This document shows, in pieces, positions 1 through 8,571 of a DNA stretch of 64,000 nucleotides (positions within the stretch are counted from its first letter, which is position 1; each line of letters begins with the position of its first letter). Origin of the DNA: an uncultured Ruminiclostridium sp. (GTDB lineage: Bacteria > Bacillota > Clostridia > Oscillospirales > Ruminococcaceae); assembly GCA_947627695.1 (NCBI GenBank), contig CANQXF010000003.1, forward strand, positions 62,001-126,000, in the 5' to 3' direction. The translations under genes were made by a program, and so were the position numbers. Under the pieces are notes generated by a model. It searched no databases. It saw nothing but the letters and a program-made list of their open reading frames with translations, and was not told the origin of the DNA.

Positions 1-950
1 TTCAGCCAACGAGGAATTTTTACCGTTCCTATATCGTCGCACTGCCTGTGGTGAGTACAGCCTTCGGATATCAGCACCGTATCTCCGTCCTTTAATTTGT
101 CGATTGCTGCTGCTCCTTTGACAGCAATATCGAGAAATCCCTTAAATCTTGCCATAAGAATTGAAAAAGAGGTAAGGGGAATATCCAAAGGAGTATCTTT
201 TGCAACCTGCTGGAACGCCTGACTGTCGGTTATGACCATTGCAGGCTTTTTGCCGATATGTTCAAGCGTTTCTTTAAGCTCGCTTTCTTTTACAACAACA
301 GAAACAGCGTTTGCCTCAAGTATATCCCTTATAGTCTGCTGTTGGGGTAAAATTAATCTGCCTTTCGGCGCAGCTGAGTCGATTGGAACTACCAGAACAA
401 CAAAATCATCAGGCTTCAGCATATCACCTACGATTTTCAACGTGTAATCGTCAGTGTTTGCCAGCTTTCCTATCCTTTCTTTAAGCTCATAAACATTTTC
501 TCCTGTTTTTGCGCTTACATATATGCTGTTTTCTTCGTCTTTTGACTGAACACTGCATAGATCGGATTTGTTATAAGCGATTATATAAGGGATATCCTTT
601 TTCCTGAACAACTCTACAAGCTCTTTATCGCAGTTTGCCAGTCCCTCATTTGCGTCTACCACAAGCACTGCAACATCTGTTTTGTTTAAAACCTGCTTTG
701 TCTTTTTTACTCTCAGCTCTCCAAGCTTGCCTTCATCGTCAAAGCCTGCCGTATCAATTATCATAACAGGTCCCAGCGGCAGAAGCTCCATAGCTTTGTA
801 AACAGGGTCGGTTGTAGTGCCCGCAACATCAGAAACAACGGCAAGCTCCTGCCCTGTTACCTTGTTCACAAGGCTGGATTTTCCCGCATTTCTTCTGCCG
901 AAAAAGCCAATATGCACTCTGTTGGCAGATGGCGTTTCATTAAGTCCCAT
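1..950 (-). CDS. hydF: [FeFe]-hydrogenase H-cluster maturation GTPase HydF (3' end outside window)
   Basis: Translating the minus strand from the ATG at 950 gives an open frame to the window edge, about 316 residues of a family usually near 400. It starts MGLNETPSANRVHIGFFG and has the P-loop GRRNAGKSS, then a DTAG G3 motif and NKSD as G4. Near the edge is SEGCTHHRQCDD, whose C-x-H holds the first ligands of the HydF iron-sulfur cluster; the later HCxxC ligands would lie beyond base 1. HydF is the scaffold on which HydE and HydG products are assembled into the 2Fe subcluster delivered to [FeFe] hydrogenase, so the organism probably makes H2. A good ribosome site (AAAGGAAG) sits 6 bases before the ATG. 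It lies 59 bases downstream of metA on the same strand. Neither hydE, hydG nor a hydrogenase is in the window. Confidence 0.93.
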   Translation of the reverse strand, partial: MGLNETPSANRVHIGFFGRRNAGKSSLVNKVTGQELAVVSDVAGTTTDPVYKAMELLPLGPVMIIDTAGFDDEGKLGELRVKKTKQVLNKTDVAVLVVDANEGLANCDKELVELFRKKDIPYIIAYNKSDLCSVQSKDEENSIYVSAKTGENVYELKERIGKLANTDDYTLKIVGDMLKPDDFVVLVVPIDSAAPKGRLILPQQQTIRDILEANAVSVVVKESELKETLEHIGKKPAMVITDSQAFQQVAKDTPLDIPLTSFSILMARFKGFLDIAVKGAAAIDKLKDGDTVLISEGCTHHRQCDDIGTVKIPRWL

Positions 951-1009
951 AGTTATCTTCCTTTCAAAAAGAAATTTACCTGCTTACCCTATTCCTTAAA
1001 ATTTATATG

Positions 1010-1933
1010 TTATAGCGACTCCAATTCCTTTAAATCATAAGGTGTTTCCTGATATACGCAGAAGTTAAGCCAGTTGCTGTACATAAGGCTTGCATGTCCG
1101 TGCCAGCTTATCAGAGGCGTCAGCTTCGGGTCGTTGTTTGGGAAGTAGTTTTTCGGAATATCAATATCCAGTCCCTTTTCCAGATCTCTGAAATATTCGT
1201 TTTTCAATGTATCTCTGTCATATTCCGCATGACCTGTAATGAATATCTGTCGGCTTGTCCTGTCCGAAATGATATAAGGCCCCGCATCGTCTGAATAAGC
1301 CAGTATCGCAAGCTCTGGTATCATATCAATTTCTTCCATTTTCACTTCTGTATAACGTGAGTGAGGAACAAAGAAAACATCATCAAAGCCTTTCATAAGT
1401 GGATGATTAAAAGCATTTACCTTATGCGGAAATACGCCGAACAGTTTTTTCTCCAGAGGGTGTTTTTTCAGACCGTAGTGATAATAAAGTCCTGCGAACG
1501 CTCCCCAGCAAATATGTACAGTGCAGAAAGCGTGAGATTTTGTCCACTCCATTATTTGACAAAGCTCATTCCAATATTCAACTTCCTCAAATTCAAGTTT
1601 TTCCACAGGAGCCCCTGTAATGAATATTCCGTCAAAGTATTGGTCCTTTACCTTATCAAACGTTGTGTAAAAATTCTGCAAATGCTCCCATGAAGTGTTT
1701 TTTGGAAGGTAAGTTTCGGTATATATCAGCGTTATATCGACCTGTAACGGAGTGTTGCTGAGCAGTCTGAGTAATTGCGTTTCTGTTTCTATTTTTGTAG
1801 GCATAAGGTTTACTATCCCTATTTTAAGCGGACGTATATCCTGCTCCGACGCTCTTCCGCTTTCCATAACAAATATGTTTTCCTGCAAAAGCGTTTTGAA
1901 TGCGGGAAGACCGTCAGGTATCTTTATGGGCAT
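1010..1933 (-). CDS. metA: Homoserine O-acetyltransferase MetA
   Basis: This 307-residue protein of the MetA/HTS family acylates the hydroxyl of L-homoserine in methionine biosynthesis. I chose the ATG at 1933 because AAAGGA lies 8 bases upstream; an in-frame ATG 18 bases further up has no such site. Counted from this start, the acyl-enzyme cysteine falls exactly at residue 142 (HICWGAFAG) and residue 111 is glutamate (GAPVEKLEFEEV). In characterised family members Glu111 goes with acetyl-CoA and Gly111 with succinyl-CoA, so acetyl-CoA is the expected donor despite the frequent label homoserine succinyltransferase. It is divergent from the GH2 gene and has its own promoter at 1977-2005. No SAM riboswitch was recognised in the short leader. 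Confidence 0.95.
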   Translation of the reverse strand: MPIKIPDGLPAFKTLLQENIFVMESGRASEQDIRPLKIGIVNLMPTKIETETQLLRLLSNTPLQVDITLIYTETYLPKNTSWEHLQNFYTTFDKVKDQYFDGIFITGAPVEKLEFEEVEYWNELCQIMEWTKSHAFCTVHICWGAFAGLYYHYGLKKHPLEKKLFGVFPHKVNAFNHPLMKGFDDVFFVPHSRYTEVKMEEIDMIPELAILAYSDDAGPYIISDRTSRQIFITGHAEYDRDTLKNEYFRDLEKGLDIDIPKNYFPNNDPKLTPLISWHGHASLMYSNWLNFCVYQETPYDLKELESL

Positions 1934-1976
1934 AATGTTGTATCCTTTCAATGTATCTGTATAAATCTTCCCATAA

Positions 1977-2005
1977 ATTATATCATAATAATTCTTTCAA
2001 TGCAA
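1977..2005 (-). promoter_or_regulatory. Predicted sigma-A promoter of metA
   Basis: On the minus strand TTGCAT (2000-2005) and TATAAT (1977-1982) are separated by 17 bases. The -10 lies about 45 bases before the metA ATG. Confidence 0.6.
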
Positions 2006-2037
2006 CCATAAAAATTACGATAATTTTCACTTTTGCA

Positions 2038-2066
2038 TTGACTAAATTGTTATTTTAATGTAAAAT
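2038..2066 (+). promoter_or_regulatory. Predicted sigma-A promoter of the GH2 beta-galactosidase
   Basis: TTGACT (2038-2043), a 17-base spacer and TAAAAT (2061-2066) precede the gene. AAGGAG at 2092-2097 is the ribosome site. The -35 elements of this promoter and the divergent metA promoter lie about 33 bases apart. Confidence 0.65.
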
Positions 2067-2102
2067 AATAGTAGTTTTTATTTTTAGGTTCAAGGAGCGT
2101 TT

Positions 2103-5100
2103 ATGAGTTCAAAAAAACTTTTCTGTGACGGTTGGGAATTTTCAAAGCAGCCCTTCGGCACAGATTATTCAGATGACTTTGACTGGAAAAGAGTGGATAT
2201 TCCCCACGACTGGCTTATATACGATACAAAAAATCTTTATGAAACCTCAACAGGCTGGTACAGAAAGATATTTGATCATACAAAATTAGACGCTGTTGTT
2301 TCATTAAGATTTGAAGGCGTTTATATGGACAGCGTCGTTTATGTAAACGGTTCTTTAGTTGGAGAATGGAAGTATGGCTATTCCACCTTTGAATTTGAGA
2401 TAAGCGATTTTCTCAAGGATGGAAAGAATATTGTTGCCGTAAGAGTAAACTACCAAAGCCCAAATTCCCGCTGGTATTCGGGAGCAGGAATATACCGAAA
2501 CGTTTGGATAAAAGAAATGCCGTCGGCACATATTTCCCCTGACGGAATATACATAAGCGCGTCGCCAGAAACAGGTATTGCGACCATATCAACGGAAATA
2601 TGTAGGCCTGTTGATGCTTCTTGTGACTTTTGCGTTAAACAAATTATAAAAGACCGTGACGGAAACATCATTGCGGAGAACACTGCTCAGGTGTCCACTC
2701 TTGATATTTCAGTCATTCCTCTTGCTGTAAGACAGAAAAAATACAGTTATGCCGCAACGCTCCAAAATATAGAGGTTAATGACGTAAAGCTTTGGGATAT
2801 TGATTCTCCATATCTTTACACACTTGAAACTCAACTTATACAAAGCGGCAAGGTAATTGACGCAGAAACAACAATATTTGGTTTTCGCAGTATCAAATTT
2901 ACCTGCGACCACGGTTTTTTCCTCAATCACAAGCATATAAAGCTGCACGGTTCTTGCGAACATCACGATCTGGGAGCGCTTGGAGCAGCGCAGAATAAAA
3001 CGGCTCTTTGCCGCAGATTGCTGGAGCTTCGCGAGATGGGAATAAATGCTATTCGCACCAGCCACAATATGCCTTCTGTTGAGCTTATGGAGCTGGCGGA
3101 CGAAATGGGATTTCTTGTCCTTTCCGAAGGCTTTGATATGTGGGAACGCTCAAAAACTGAATACGACTATGCACGCTTTTTCAAAGACTGGACGGAACGT
3201 GACGTTGCGTCCTGGATACGTCGAGACAGAAATCACCCTTCCATTATCGGCTGGAGCATAGGAAATGAAATCTACGATATGCACGCTGATTCGCATGGGC
3301 AGGAGATTACTACTCGCCTTGCGTCTTTTATAAGACAGCACGACACACGCAAAAATGCCTATATAACCTGCGGTTCTAATTATCTACAGTGGGAAAATGC
3401 CCAGAAATGTGTTGATATTCTGAAACTGGCAGGCTACAATTACGGTGAACGTTTATATGAAGAACACCACAAGAAGCATCCTGACTGGATGATATACGGA
3501 AGCGAGACCGCTTCTGTTGTGCAAAGCAGAGGAGTATATCACTTCCCACTTTCCCGTGTTGTTCTGGCAGATGATGACGAGCAGTGCTCATCTCTCGGAA
3601 ACAGCACAACAGGCTGGGCGGCACCGAATATTGAAGGCTGCATAATCCCTGACAGGGACGCAGAATACTGCGCAGGTCAGTTTATCTGGAGTGGCTTTGA
3701 TTACATAGGAGAATCTACTCCTTACAGCACAAAAAACAGTTACTTCGGACAAATCGACACGGCAGGCTTCAGAAAAGACGGTTCTTATATTTTCCAATCA
3801 GAATGGACTGATTACAAGACTGCGCCCATGATACATATTTTCCCCTATTGGGATTTTTCCGATGGGCAGGAAATAGATGTGCGTGTGACCACAAACGCAC
3901 CTTATGCTGAATTGTTTTTCAACGGAAAATCATTAGGCAAAAAATATATCGACCATGCCCACGGGAAAACATTGACCGCCGATTACCTTATTCCCTATGA
4001 AAAAGGCGAGCTTACTGCGATAGCTTATGATGAAAGCGGAAAAGAGATAGCAAAAGACATTCAACGCTCGTTCGGAGATACTGCAAAACTGATTTTGTCA
4101 CCTGATAAAATAGAAATGAAGGCAAACAGCAGAGATCTGATATTTGTTGAAATATCCGCTGAAGATGAAAATGGAAATTTTGTTGCCAATGCCAATAACC
4201 GTGTAAATGTCGCAGTAACAGGTGCAGGACGGCTGATAGGACTGGACAACGGGGACAGCACTGATTTTGAACAGTATAAATGCAAAAGCCGCCGTTTGTT
4301 TATGGGAAAGCTGCTTGCGATAATAGCCGCAAAAACCGTTTGCGGTGACATAAACGTAAAAGTAACTTCTCCCAAGTTGCCTTTTGCTGAATTAACCCTT
4401 ACATCGACAGAAAATGATATTCCCGACGGAATTTCCTGCTTGGAAGAGAATATGGATATTCCTCCTGACAGCAGGTGCGGATATGATGAAATACCTGTTC
4501 GCAAAATTGAATTGTCGGCTTCTGATTTAAAATTAACTGCTGAAAATTGTGAAGCTGTTGTAAAAACTTTTGTCAGACCCACAAATTCATCATATGCCGA
4601 TGAAATAGAGTACCGTCTTACAAATGAAGTCGGAATACCTACCAACCTTGCGGAAATAAAGTCTGTCGAAAACGGCATTGTCAGGATATATGCAAAGGGA
4701 GACGGAAGATTTTACCTCAGAGCATTATGCAAAAACGGCACTGATAAATACAGAGTGCTTACCGCTTTGCAGTTTGACGCTCAGGGACTTGGCTCAGCTT
4801 GCTTTGACCCGTATGATTTTGTGGTAGGCGGACTTTATACAGTCAGCGGCGGAAGTGTCGGAAACGGAATAGAACGTGGCGCAGGCTTTGAAAGCGACAA
4901 CGCCTGGTTTGGATTTGAGAACACAGATTTCGGAGCAATGGGCAGTGATACCGTCACTGTTCCGATTTACGCAAATTGCACTACGCCTGTAAATATTAAG
5001 TTTTATGATGGAATACCTGAAAAGGGCGGCGAGCTTATCGGCGACTTTATGTATCACGAGCTGCCTGAATGGCTTACATATAAGCCGAACACCTTCAAGC

Positions 5101-5555
5101 TGACCAAAAAGCTGAAAGGCATACGTACGTTCGTAATGCAGTCCTCTCACCATTATCATGTAAAGGGCTTTTCCTTTGAAAAGCAAAACGATTCCTTTGA
5201 AAAGCATTTTGCAGGGAACTGCGAAAAAATTTATGGCGACAGCTTTGAAAAAAACAATACTGAAGTCATCGGCATAGGCAACAATGTAGTTTTGGATTTC
5301 GGTGTGTTTGACTTTGAAGATGATCCTTCTGCAGTTATCATATCGGGAAGATCCACTCTCCCTCTCAACAGTATCCATATTATTTTTAAATCGGAAAACG
5401 GAGATACTCAGCGAATCCTTGCGGAGTTTGAAGGCTGTTCAGAGTATACAGAGCGTAAATTTTCCGTCAGCGGGATATCAGGAAAAGGTAACGTTTCGTT
5501 TACGTTCCTTCCCGGGAGCAATTTTGATTTTAATTATTTCAGATTTGAAAAATAA
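2103..5555 (+). CDS. Glycoside hydrolase family 2 protein, probable beta-galactosidase
   Basis: This 1150-residue protein has the GH2 plan: an N-terminal sugar-binding jelly roll (about 1-180, with HDWL and TGWYRK), an Ig-like domain, then a TIM barrel. The acid/base glutamate is E389 in WSIGNEI and the likely nucleophile is E468 in YGSETAS. After the barrel come a DUF4982-like segment, a bacterial Ig-like domain and a long C-terminal part (about 800-1150) resembling carbohydrate-binding modules. There is no signal peptide, so it should act in the cytoplasm on imported oligosaccharides. GH2 also contains beta-glucuronidases and beta-mannosidases, so galactose specificity is an inference from the domain layout. 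It stands alone with its own promoter; ppa follows 20 bases later. Confidence 0.88.
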   Translation: MSSKKLFCDGWEFSKQPFGTDYSDDFDWKRVDIPHDWLIYDTKNLYETSTGWYRKIFDHTKLDAVVSLRFEGVYMDSVVYVNGSLVGEWKYGYSTFEFEISDFLKDGKNIVAVRVNYQSPNSRWYSGAGIYRNVWIKEMPSAHISPDGIYISASPETGIATISTEICRPVDASCDFCVKQIIKDRDGNIIAENTAQVSTLDISVIPLAVRQKKYSYAATLQNIEVNDVKLWDIDSPYLYTLETQLIQSGKVIDAETTIFGFRSIKFTCDHGFFLNHKHIKLHGSCEHHDLGALGAAQNKTALCRRLLELREMGINAIRTSHNMPSVELMELADEMGFLVLSEGFDMWERSKTEYDYARFFKDWTERDVASWIRRDRNHPSIIGWSIGNEIYDMHADSHGQEITTRLASFIRQHDTRKNAYITCGSNYLQWENAQKCVDILKLAGYNYGERLYEEHHKKHPDWMIYGSETASVVQSRGVYHFPLSRVVLADDDEQCSSLGNSTTGWAAPNIEGCIIPDRDAEYCAGQFIWSGFDYIGESTPYSTKNSYFGQIDTAGFRKDGSYIFQSEWTDYKTAPMIHIFPYWDFSDGQEIDVRVTTNAPYAELFFNGKSLGKKYIDHAHGKTLTADYLIPYEKGELTAIAYDESGKEIAKDIQRSFGDTAKLILSPDKIEMKANSRDLIFVEISAEDENGNFVANANNRVNVAVTGAGRLIGLDNGDSTDFEQYKCKSRRLFMGKLLAIIAAKTVCGDINVKVTSPKLPFAELTLTSTENDIPDGISCLEENMDIPPDSRCGYDEIPVRKIELSASDLKLTAENCEAVVKTFVRPTNSSYADEIEYRLTNEVGIPTNLAEIKSVENGIVRIYAKGDGRFYLRALCKNGTDKYRVLTALQFDAQGLGSACFDPYDFVVGGLYTVSGGSVGNGIERGAGFESDNAWFGFENTDFGAMGSDTVTVPIYANCTTPVNIKFYDGIPEKGGELIGDFMYHELPEWLTYKPNTFKLTKKLKGIRTFVMQSSHHYHVKGFSFEKQNDSFEKHFAGNCEKIYGDSFEKNNTEVIGIGNNVVLDFGVFDFEDDPSAVIISGRSTLPLNSIHIIFKSENGDTQRILAEFEGCSEYTERKFSVSGISGKGNVSFTFLPGSNFDFNYFRFEK

Positions 5556-5575
5556 AAGAAAAGAGGAAAAATAAA

Positions 5576-6112
5576 ATGAACGTTTGGCACGACATCAACC
5601 CCGATCGTATTGACCCCTACAATTTTCTTGCTGTCATTGAAATATCCAAGGGAAGCAAGAACAAATACGAGTTGGATAAGGAAAGCGGTATACTGATTCT
5701 TGACAGGATCCTGTATACTTCTACCCACTATCCTGCAAATTATGGCTTCATTCCCAAAACATTAGCTGATGACGGCGACCCTTTGGACGTCCTTGTTCTG
5801 TGCAACGAGCCTATTGACCCTTTAGTGCTTGTTCAGTGCTATCCTATCGGTGTTATAACAATGGTGGATAATGGTAAAAATGATGAAAAAATAATCGCAA
5901 TTCCCTTTGAAGACCCCACGTATAATTCGTACAGGAGCATAGAGGCTCTTCCTCAGCACATTTTCCAGGAAATGCAGCATTTCTTTACCGTATACAAACA
6001 GCTTGAAAATAAGCATACAGCGGTAAATGAAGTAATGGGTCAGAAAGCAGCGTCCGACATTATCAAACAGTGCATACAAAATTATAAGGACAAATACGGA
6101 GAAAATAACTAA
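5576..6112 (+). CDS. ppa: Inorganic pyrophosphatase, family I
   Basis: This 178-residue soluble enzyme hydrolyses pyrophosphate to two phosphates, pulling biosynthetic reactions forward. The family I metal-binding signature is plain (DDGDPLDVLVL, about residues 64-74), together with YPANYGFIP upstream. Length and motifs are those of a normal bacterial family I enzyme rather than the manganese-dependent family II common in other Firmicutes. AAGAGGAAAA precedes the ATG. The final A of its stop codon is the first base of the next ATG, so translation is probably coupled to the maf-like gene. Confidence 0.95.
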   Translation: MNVWHDINPDRIDPYNFLAVIEISKGSKNKYELDKESGILILDRILYTSTHYPANYGFIPKTLADDGDPLDVLVLCNEPIDPLVLVQCYPIGVITMVDNGKNDEKIIAIPFEDPTYNSYRSIEALPQHIFQEMQHFFTVYKQLENKHTAVNEVMGQKAASDIIKQCIQNYKDKYGENN

Positions 6113-6675
6113 TGGGCATAATTCTTGCAAGTGCCTCTCCACGAAGACGCGAACTGCTCGCTCTTATAACCGAGGATTTTACAATAATTCCCGCTAAAGG
6201 TGAGGAAAAAGCTGATGATACGCTTGAACCTCAGTTTTTGGTCAAAAAGCTGGCGGAACAAAAAGCCATAGAGGTTTCCTCCGAACATAAAAATGATTTT
6301 GTTATCGGCGCAGATACTATGGTGTTTTGTTGCGGTAAAGCACTGGGAAAGCCGAGAAACGAAGCACACGCAAGGGAAATGCTGACGCTCCTTTCAGGGA
6401 AAAAGCATACCGTCATCACAGGAGTTGCAATAGCCCAAAACGGTGGTGTTGTAAACAGCTTTTTTGAGGAAACAAAGGTAGAGTTTTTTACACTGAGCGA
6501 AAATGAAATTGACAGCTATATCGCAAGCGGCGAGCCGAAGGACAAAGCAGGAGCATACGGAATACAGGGAAAAGGCGCACTTTTGATAAAGGGCATAGAG
6601 GGAGATTATTATAACGTAATGGGCTTGCCCGTAGGACGCTTATATCATATGCTCAGGCATATGCAAATAATATAA
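6112..6675 (+). CDS. maf: Maf-like nucleoside triphosphate pyrophosphatase
   Basis: This 187-residue protein belongs to the Maf/HAM1-fold family that hydrolyses non-canonical or modified nucleoside triphosphates to monophosphate and pyrophosphate. It opens with the diagnostic LASASPRRREL, followed by GADTMV, GKPRNEAHA and KAGAYGIQGKGA, all conserved active-site blocks. Its start overlaps the stop of ppa by one base; pairing a pyrophosphate-producing enzyme with pyrophosphatase is sensible. In B. subtilis Maf is linked to division and competence, but nothing here tests that role. Confidence 0.92.
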   Translation: MGIILASASPRRRELLALITEDFTIIPAKGEEKADDTLEPQFLVKKLAEQKAIEVSSEHKNDFVIGADTMVFCCGKALGKPRNEAHAREMLTLLSGKKHTVITGVAIAQNGGVVNSFFEETKVEFFTLSENEIDSYIASGEPKDKAGAYGIQGKGALLIKGIEGDYYNVMGLPVGRLYHMLRHMQII

Positions 6676-6763
6676 ACCCGCTATTGCAATTTAATATAAA
6701 ATATAGTATAATATTTTAAGTTGAATTTTTTACTGAATATACCAAAAGAAAGCAGGAAAAGAA

Positions 6764-7663
6764 TTGGGACTCTTTTATAATTATGAAACGTCAGGCAAGG
6801 GCGTTGCCAAAAACGGACCGAAAAAGAAACCTTTTTTTAGATTTTGGGAACAGTTTATCGGTAAATTCTGGAAGATACTGCTGATAAATTTACTTTTCTT
6901 TATTTTCAGCGGTATGGTATTGGTTCTGGTCGGAGCAATACTGACAGGTCAATACTTAGATATGCGCTGGATGCTGTTGTCGATTCCGTTTGTGATAGGT
7001 TTTGGACCCGCCAGTGCCGCATCTATGCAGGTAATGCGCAAGTTTACTCTTGAAAAGCCGATTTTTGTATTCGACGAATTTAAAAAGGCATACAAAGAAA
7101 ACTTTTTTCAAGCGCTTGCAGTAGGGATTTTTGACGTTTTGTTTTTTGGAATGTTCATATATGGAGCGATATTTTACCTTCAGGTAGTGGAGAATGCGCC
7201 TACTGCAGAAAATTATGCAATGCTTATTGTTTCTACCGCTATTGCCTCATATGTTTTTATGGCGAATTTTTATGTTTATTTGGAAATAGTGAGCCTCTCT
7301 CTCCCTCTCGGTAAGATAATCAAAAACGCTTTGCTCCTTACCGTTATGGGAATAAAGGTAAATATAATAAATTTCCTGATCACTCTTTTATTTGGAGCTG
7401 CAATATATCTGTTCTTCCCGTTTTCAACCTTCCTGCTGCCTGTGATACCTTTCGGCTGGCTAATGTTCTTATATGCGTTTAACTGTTATCCCATAATACA
7501 AAAATATATAATAAATCCGTATTATGAGTCGAGAGGGGAACATAATCCCGAACTTCCTGAAGAAGTCACCGAAGAAGAACATATCTTTACAGACAGGGGC
7601 GGCACCGAACAGGAAATAAAACCAAAACGTCAGGCAAAAGGCTTTGGGCGTATAATTAAGTAA
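6764..7663 (+). CDS. DUF624/YesL-like multispanning membrane protein
   Basis: The 299-residue protein starts at a TTG (6764) preceded by AGGAAAAG at a good distance; no closer ATG fits. After a basic N terminus (GPKKKPFFRFWEQF) it has about five or six hydrophobic segments between residues 40 and 230, then a charged, Glu-rich cytoplasmic tail ending QAKGFGRIIK. The FW-x-FxGKFWK entry into the first helix and overall layout resemble the DUF624/YesL family of unknown function, often found near sugar-uptake genes. It lies between maf and a PHP-domain gene, in the same direction. The function is unknown. Confidence 0.7.
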   Translation: MGLFYNYETSGKGVAKNGPKKKPFFRFWEQFIGKFWKILLINLLFFIFSGMVLVLVGAILTGQYLDMRWMLLSIPFVIGFGPASAASMQVMRKFTLEKPIFVFDEFKKAYKENFFQALAVGIFDVLFFGMFIYGAIFYLQVVENAPTAENYAMLIVSTAIASYVFMANFYVYLEIVSLSLPLGKIIKNALLLTVMGIKVNIINFLITLLFGAAIYLFFPFSTFLLPVIPFGWLMFLYAFNCYPIIQKYIINPYYESRGEHNPELPEEVTEEEHIFTDRGGTEQEIKPKRQAKGFGRIIK

Positions 7664-7720
7664 ATACGACCTTAAACGATAAAACCCAAAAGGAGAATTG
7701 CTTTTTAGCAAATTGTTAAA

Positions 7721-8566
7721 ATGATAAAAGCGGATCTACATTGTCACACCACACTGTCAGACGGCTCTTTGGGCATTGAGGAAGTAATAGCTCAGGCAAA
7801 GAGAAACGGTATTGATTATTTAGCCATAACAGACCATGACTGTATATCTTCTGTTTCAAGAGCTGCTGTGCTTGGGCAAAGATACGGCATTGAGATAATT
7901 CCTGCGGTCGAATTTTCCGCTTTTGACGGAAAACGCGGCAGCAAAGCGCATATCCTTTGTTATATGCCGCAAAAGCCTGCCCGCCTTGAAGGACTGTGTA
8001 TGCGCAACAGCGAAATGCGCCGCCAGCGCGGTAAGAAAATGGCGTTTAAGGTAATTGAGCGCTATCCTATTACGCTGGAAAATATAGTTAAGTATTCCGC
8101 AGGCAGCAAGGCGATTTACAAAGGGCATATAATGCATGCGCTTATGGATTACGGTTATACCACCGAGCTTTACGGCGACGTATACAACGAGCTTTTTGAT
8201 TCTAAAACGGGACTTTGCGCCGATGAGGTCAGCAACGAAACGATGTCTAATCCTGAAATTCACTTTGTGTTGGATCTGATACATTCCTCAGGCGGACTTG
8301 CTGTAATGGCTCACCCTACGGTGTTTGACAATTTTGAACTTATCGAAGAGCTTGCGAAAGAAAAAAAGCTGGACGGCGTTGAAGTGTGGCACCAAAGCCT
8401 GAAACCGAGTAATGAGAAAGCACTTTTAGAAACTTGTGAAAAATACGGACTGCTTGCAACAGGCGGAAGCGATTTTCATGGTTTTTACAATCATTATCCC
8501 ATTTCTATCGGATATAATCTTACACCTGAAAATACGTTGGAAAAAATACTTGCACATAAAGGATAA
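7721..8566 (+). CDS. PHP-domain phosphoesterase (YciV/RNase AM-like)
   Basis: The 281-residue protein begins with the PHP motif DLHCHTTLSDGS, followed by ITDHDC, VEFSA, AHPTVFDNF and GSDFHGFY. These are the histidine/aspartate metal ligands of the polymerase-and-histidinol-phosphatase fold. The arrangement matches the YciV/TrpH group, which removes phosphate from 3',5'-bisphosphonucleotides and trims RNA 5' ends. The substrate here is not proven. The start is unusual: AAAAGGAG at 7688-7695 is 25 bases from the ATG, with a small hairpin (TTGCT/AGCAA) between, and an in-frame TAG just upstream excludes a longer protein. The malic enzyme gene follows after 5 bases. Confidence 0.88.
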   Translation: MIKADLHCHTTLSDGSLGIEEVIAQAKRNGIDYLAITDHDCISSVSRAAVLGQRYGIEIIPAVEFSAFDGKRGSKAHILCYMPQKPARLEGLCMRNSEMRRQRGKKMAFKVIERYPITLENIVKYSAGSKAIYKGHIMHALMDYGYTTELYGDVYNELFDSKTGLCADEVSNETMSNPEIHFVLDLIHSSGGLAVMAHPTVFDNFELIEELAKEKKLDGVEVWHQSLKPSNEKALLETCEKYGLLATGGSDFHGFYNHYPISIGYNLTPENTLEKILAHKG

Positions 8567-8571
8567 ATAAA

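Noticed and set aside
4061-4678. 205-codon open frame on the minus strand
   Set aside because: It is antisense to the GH2 gene and has no ribosome site or recognisable motif.
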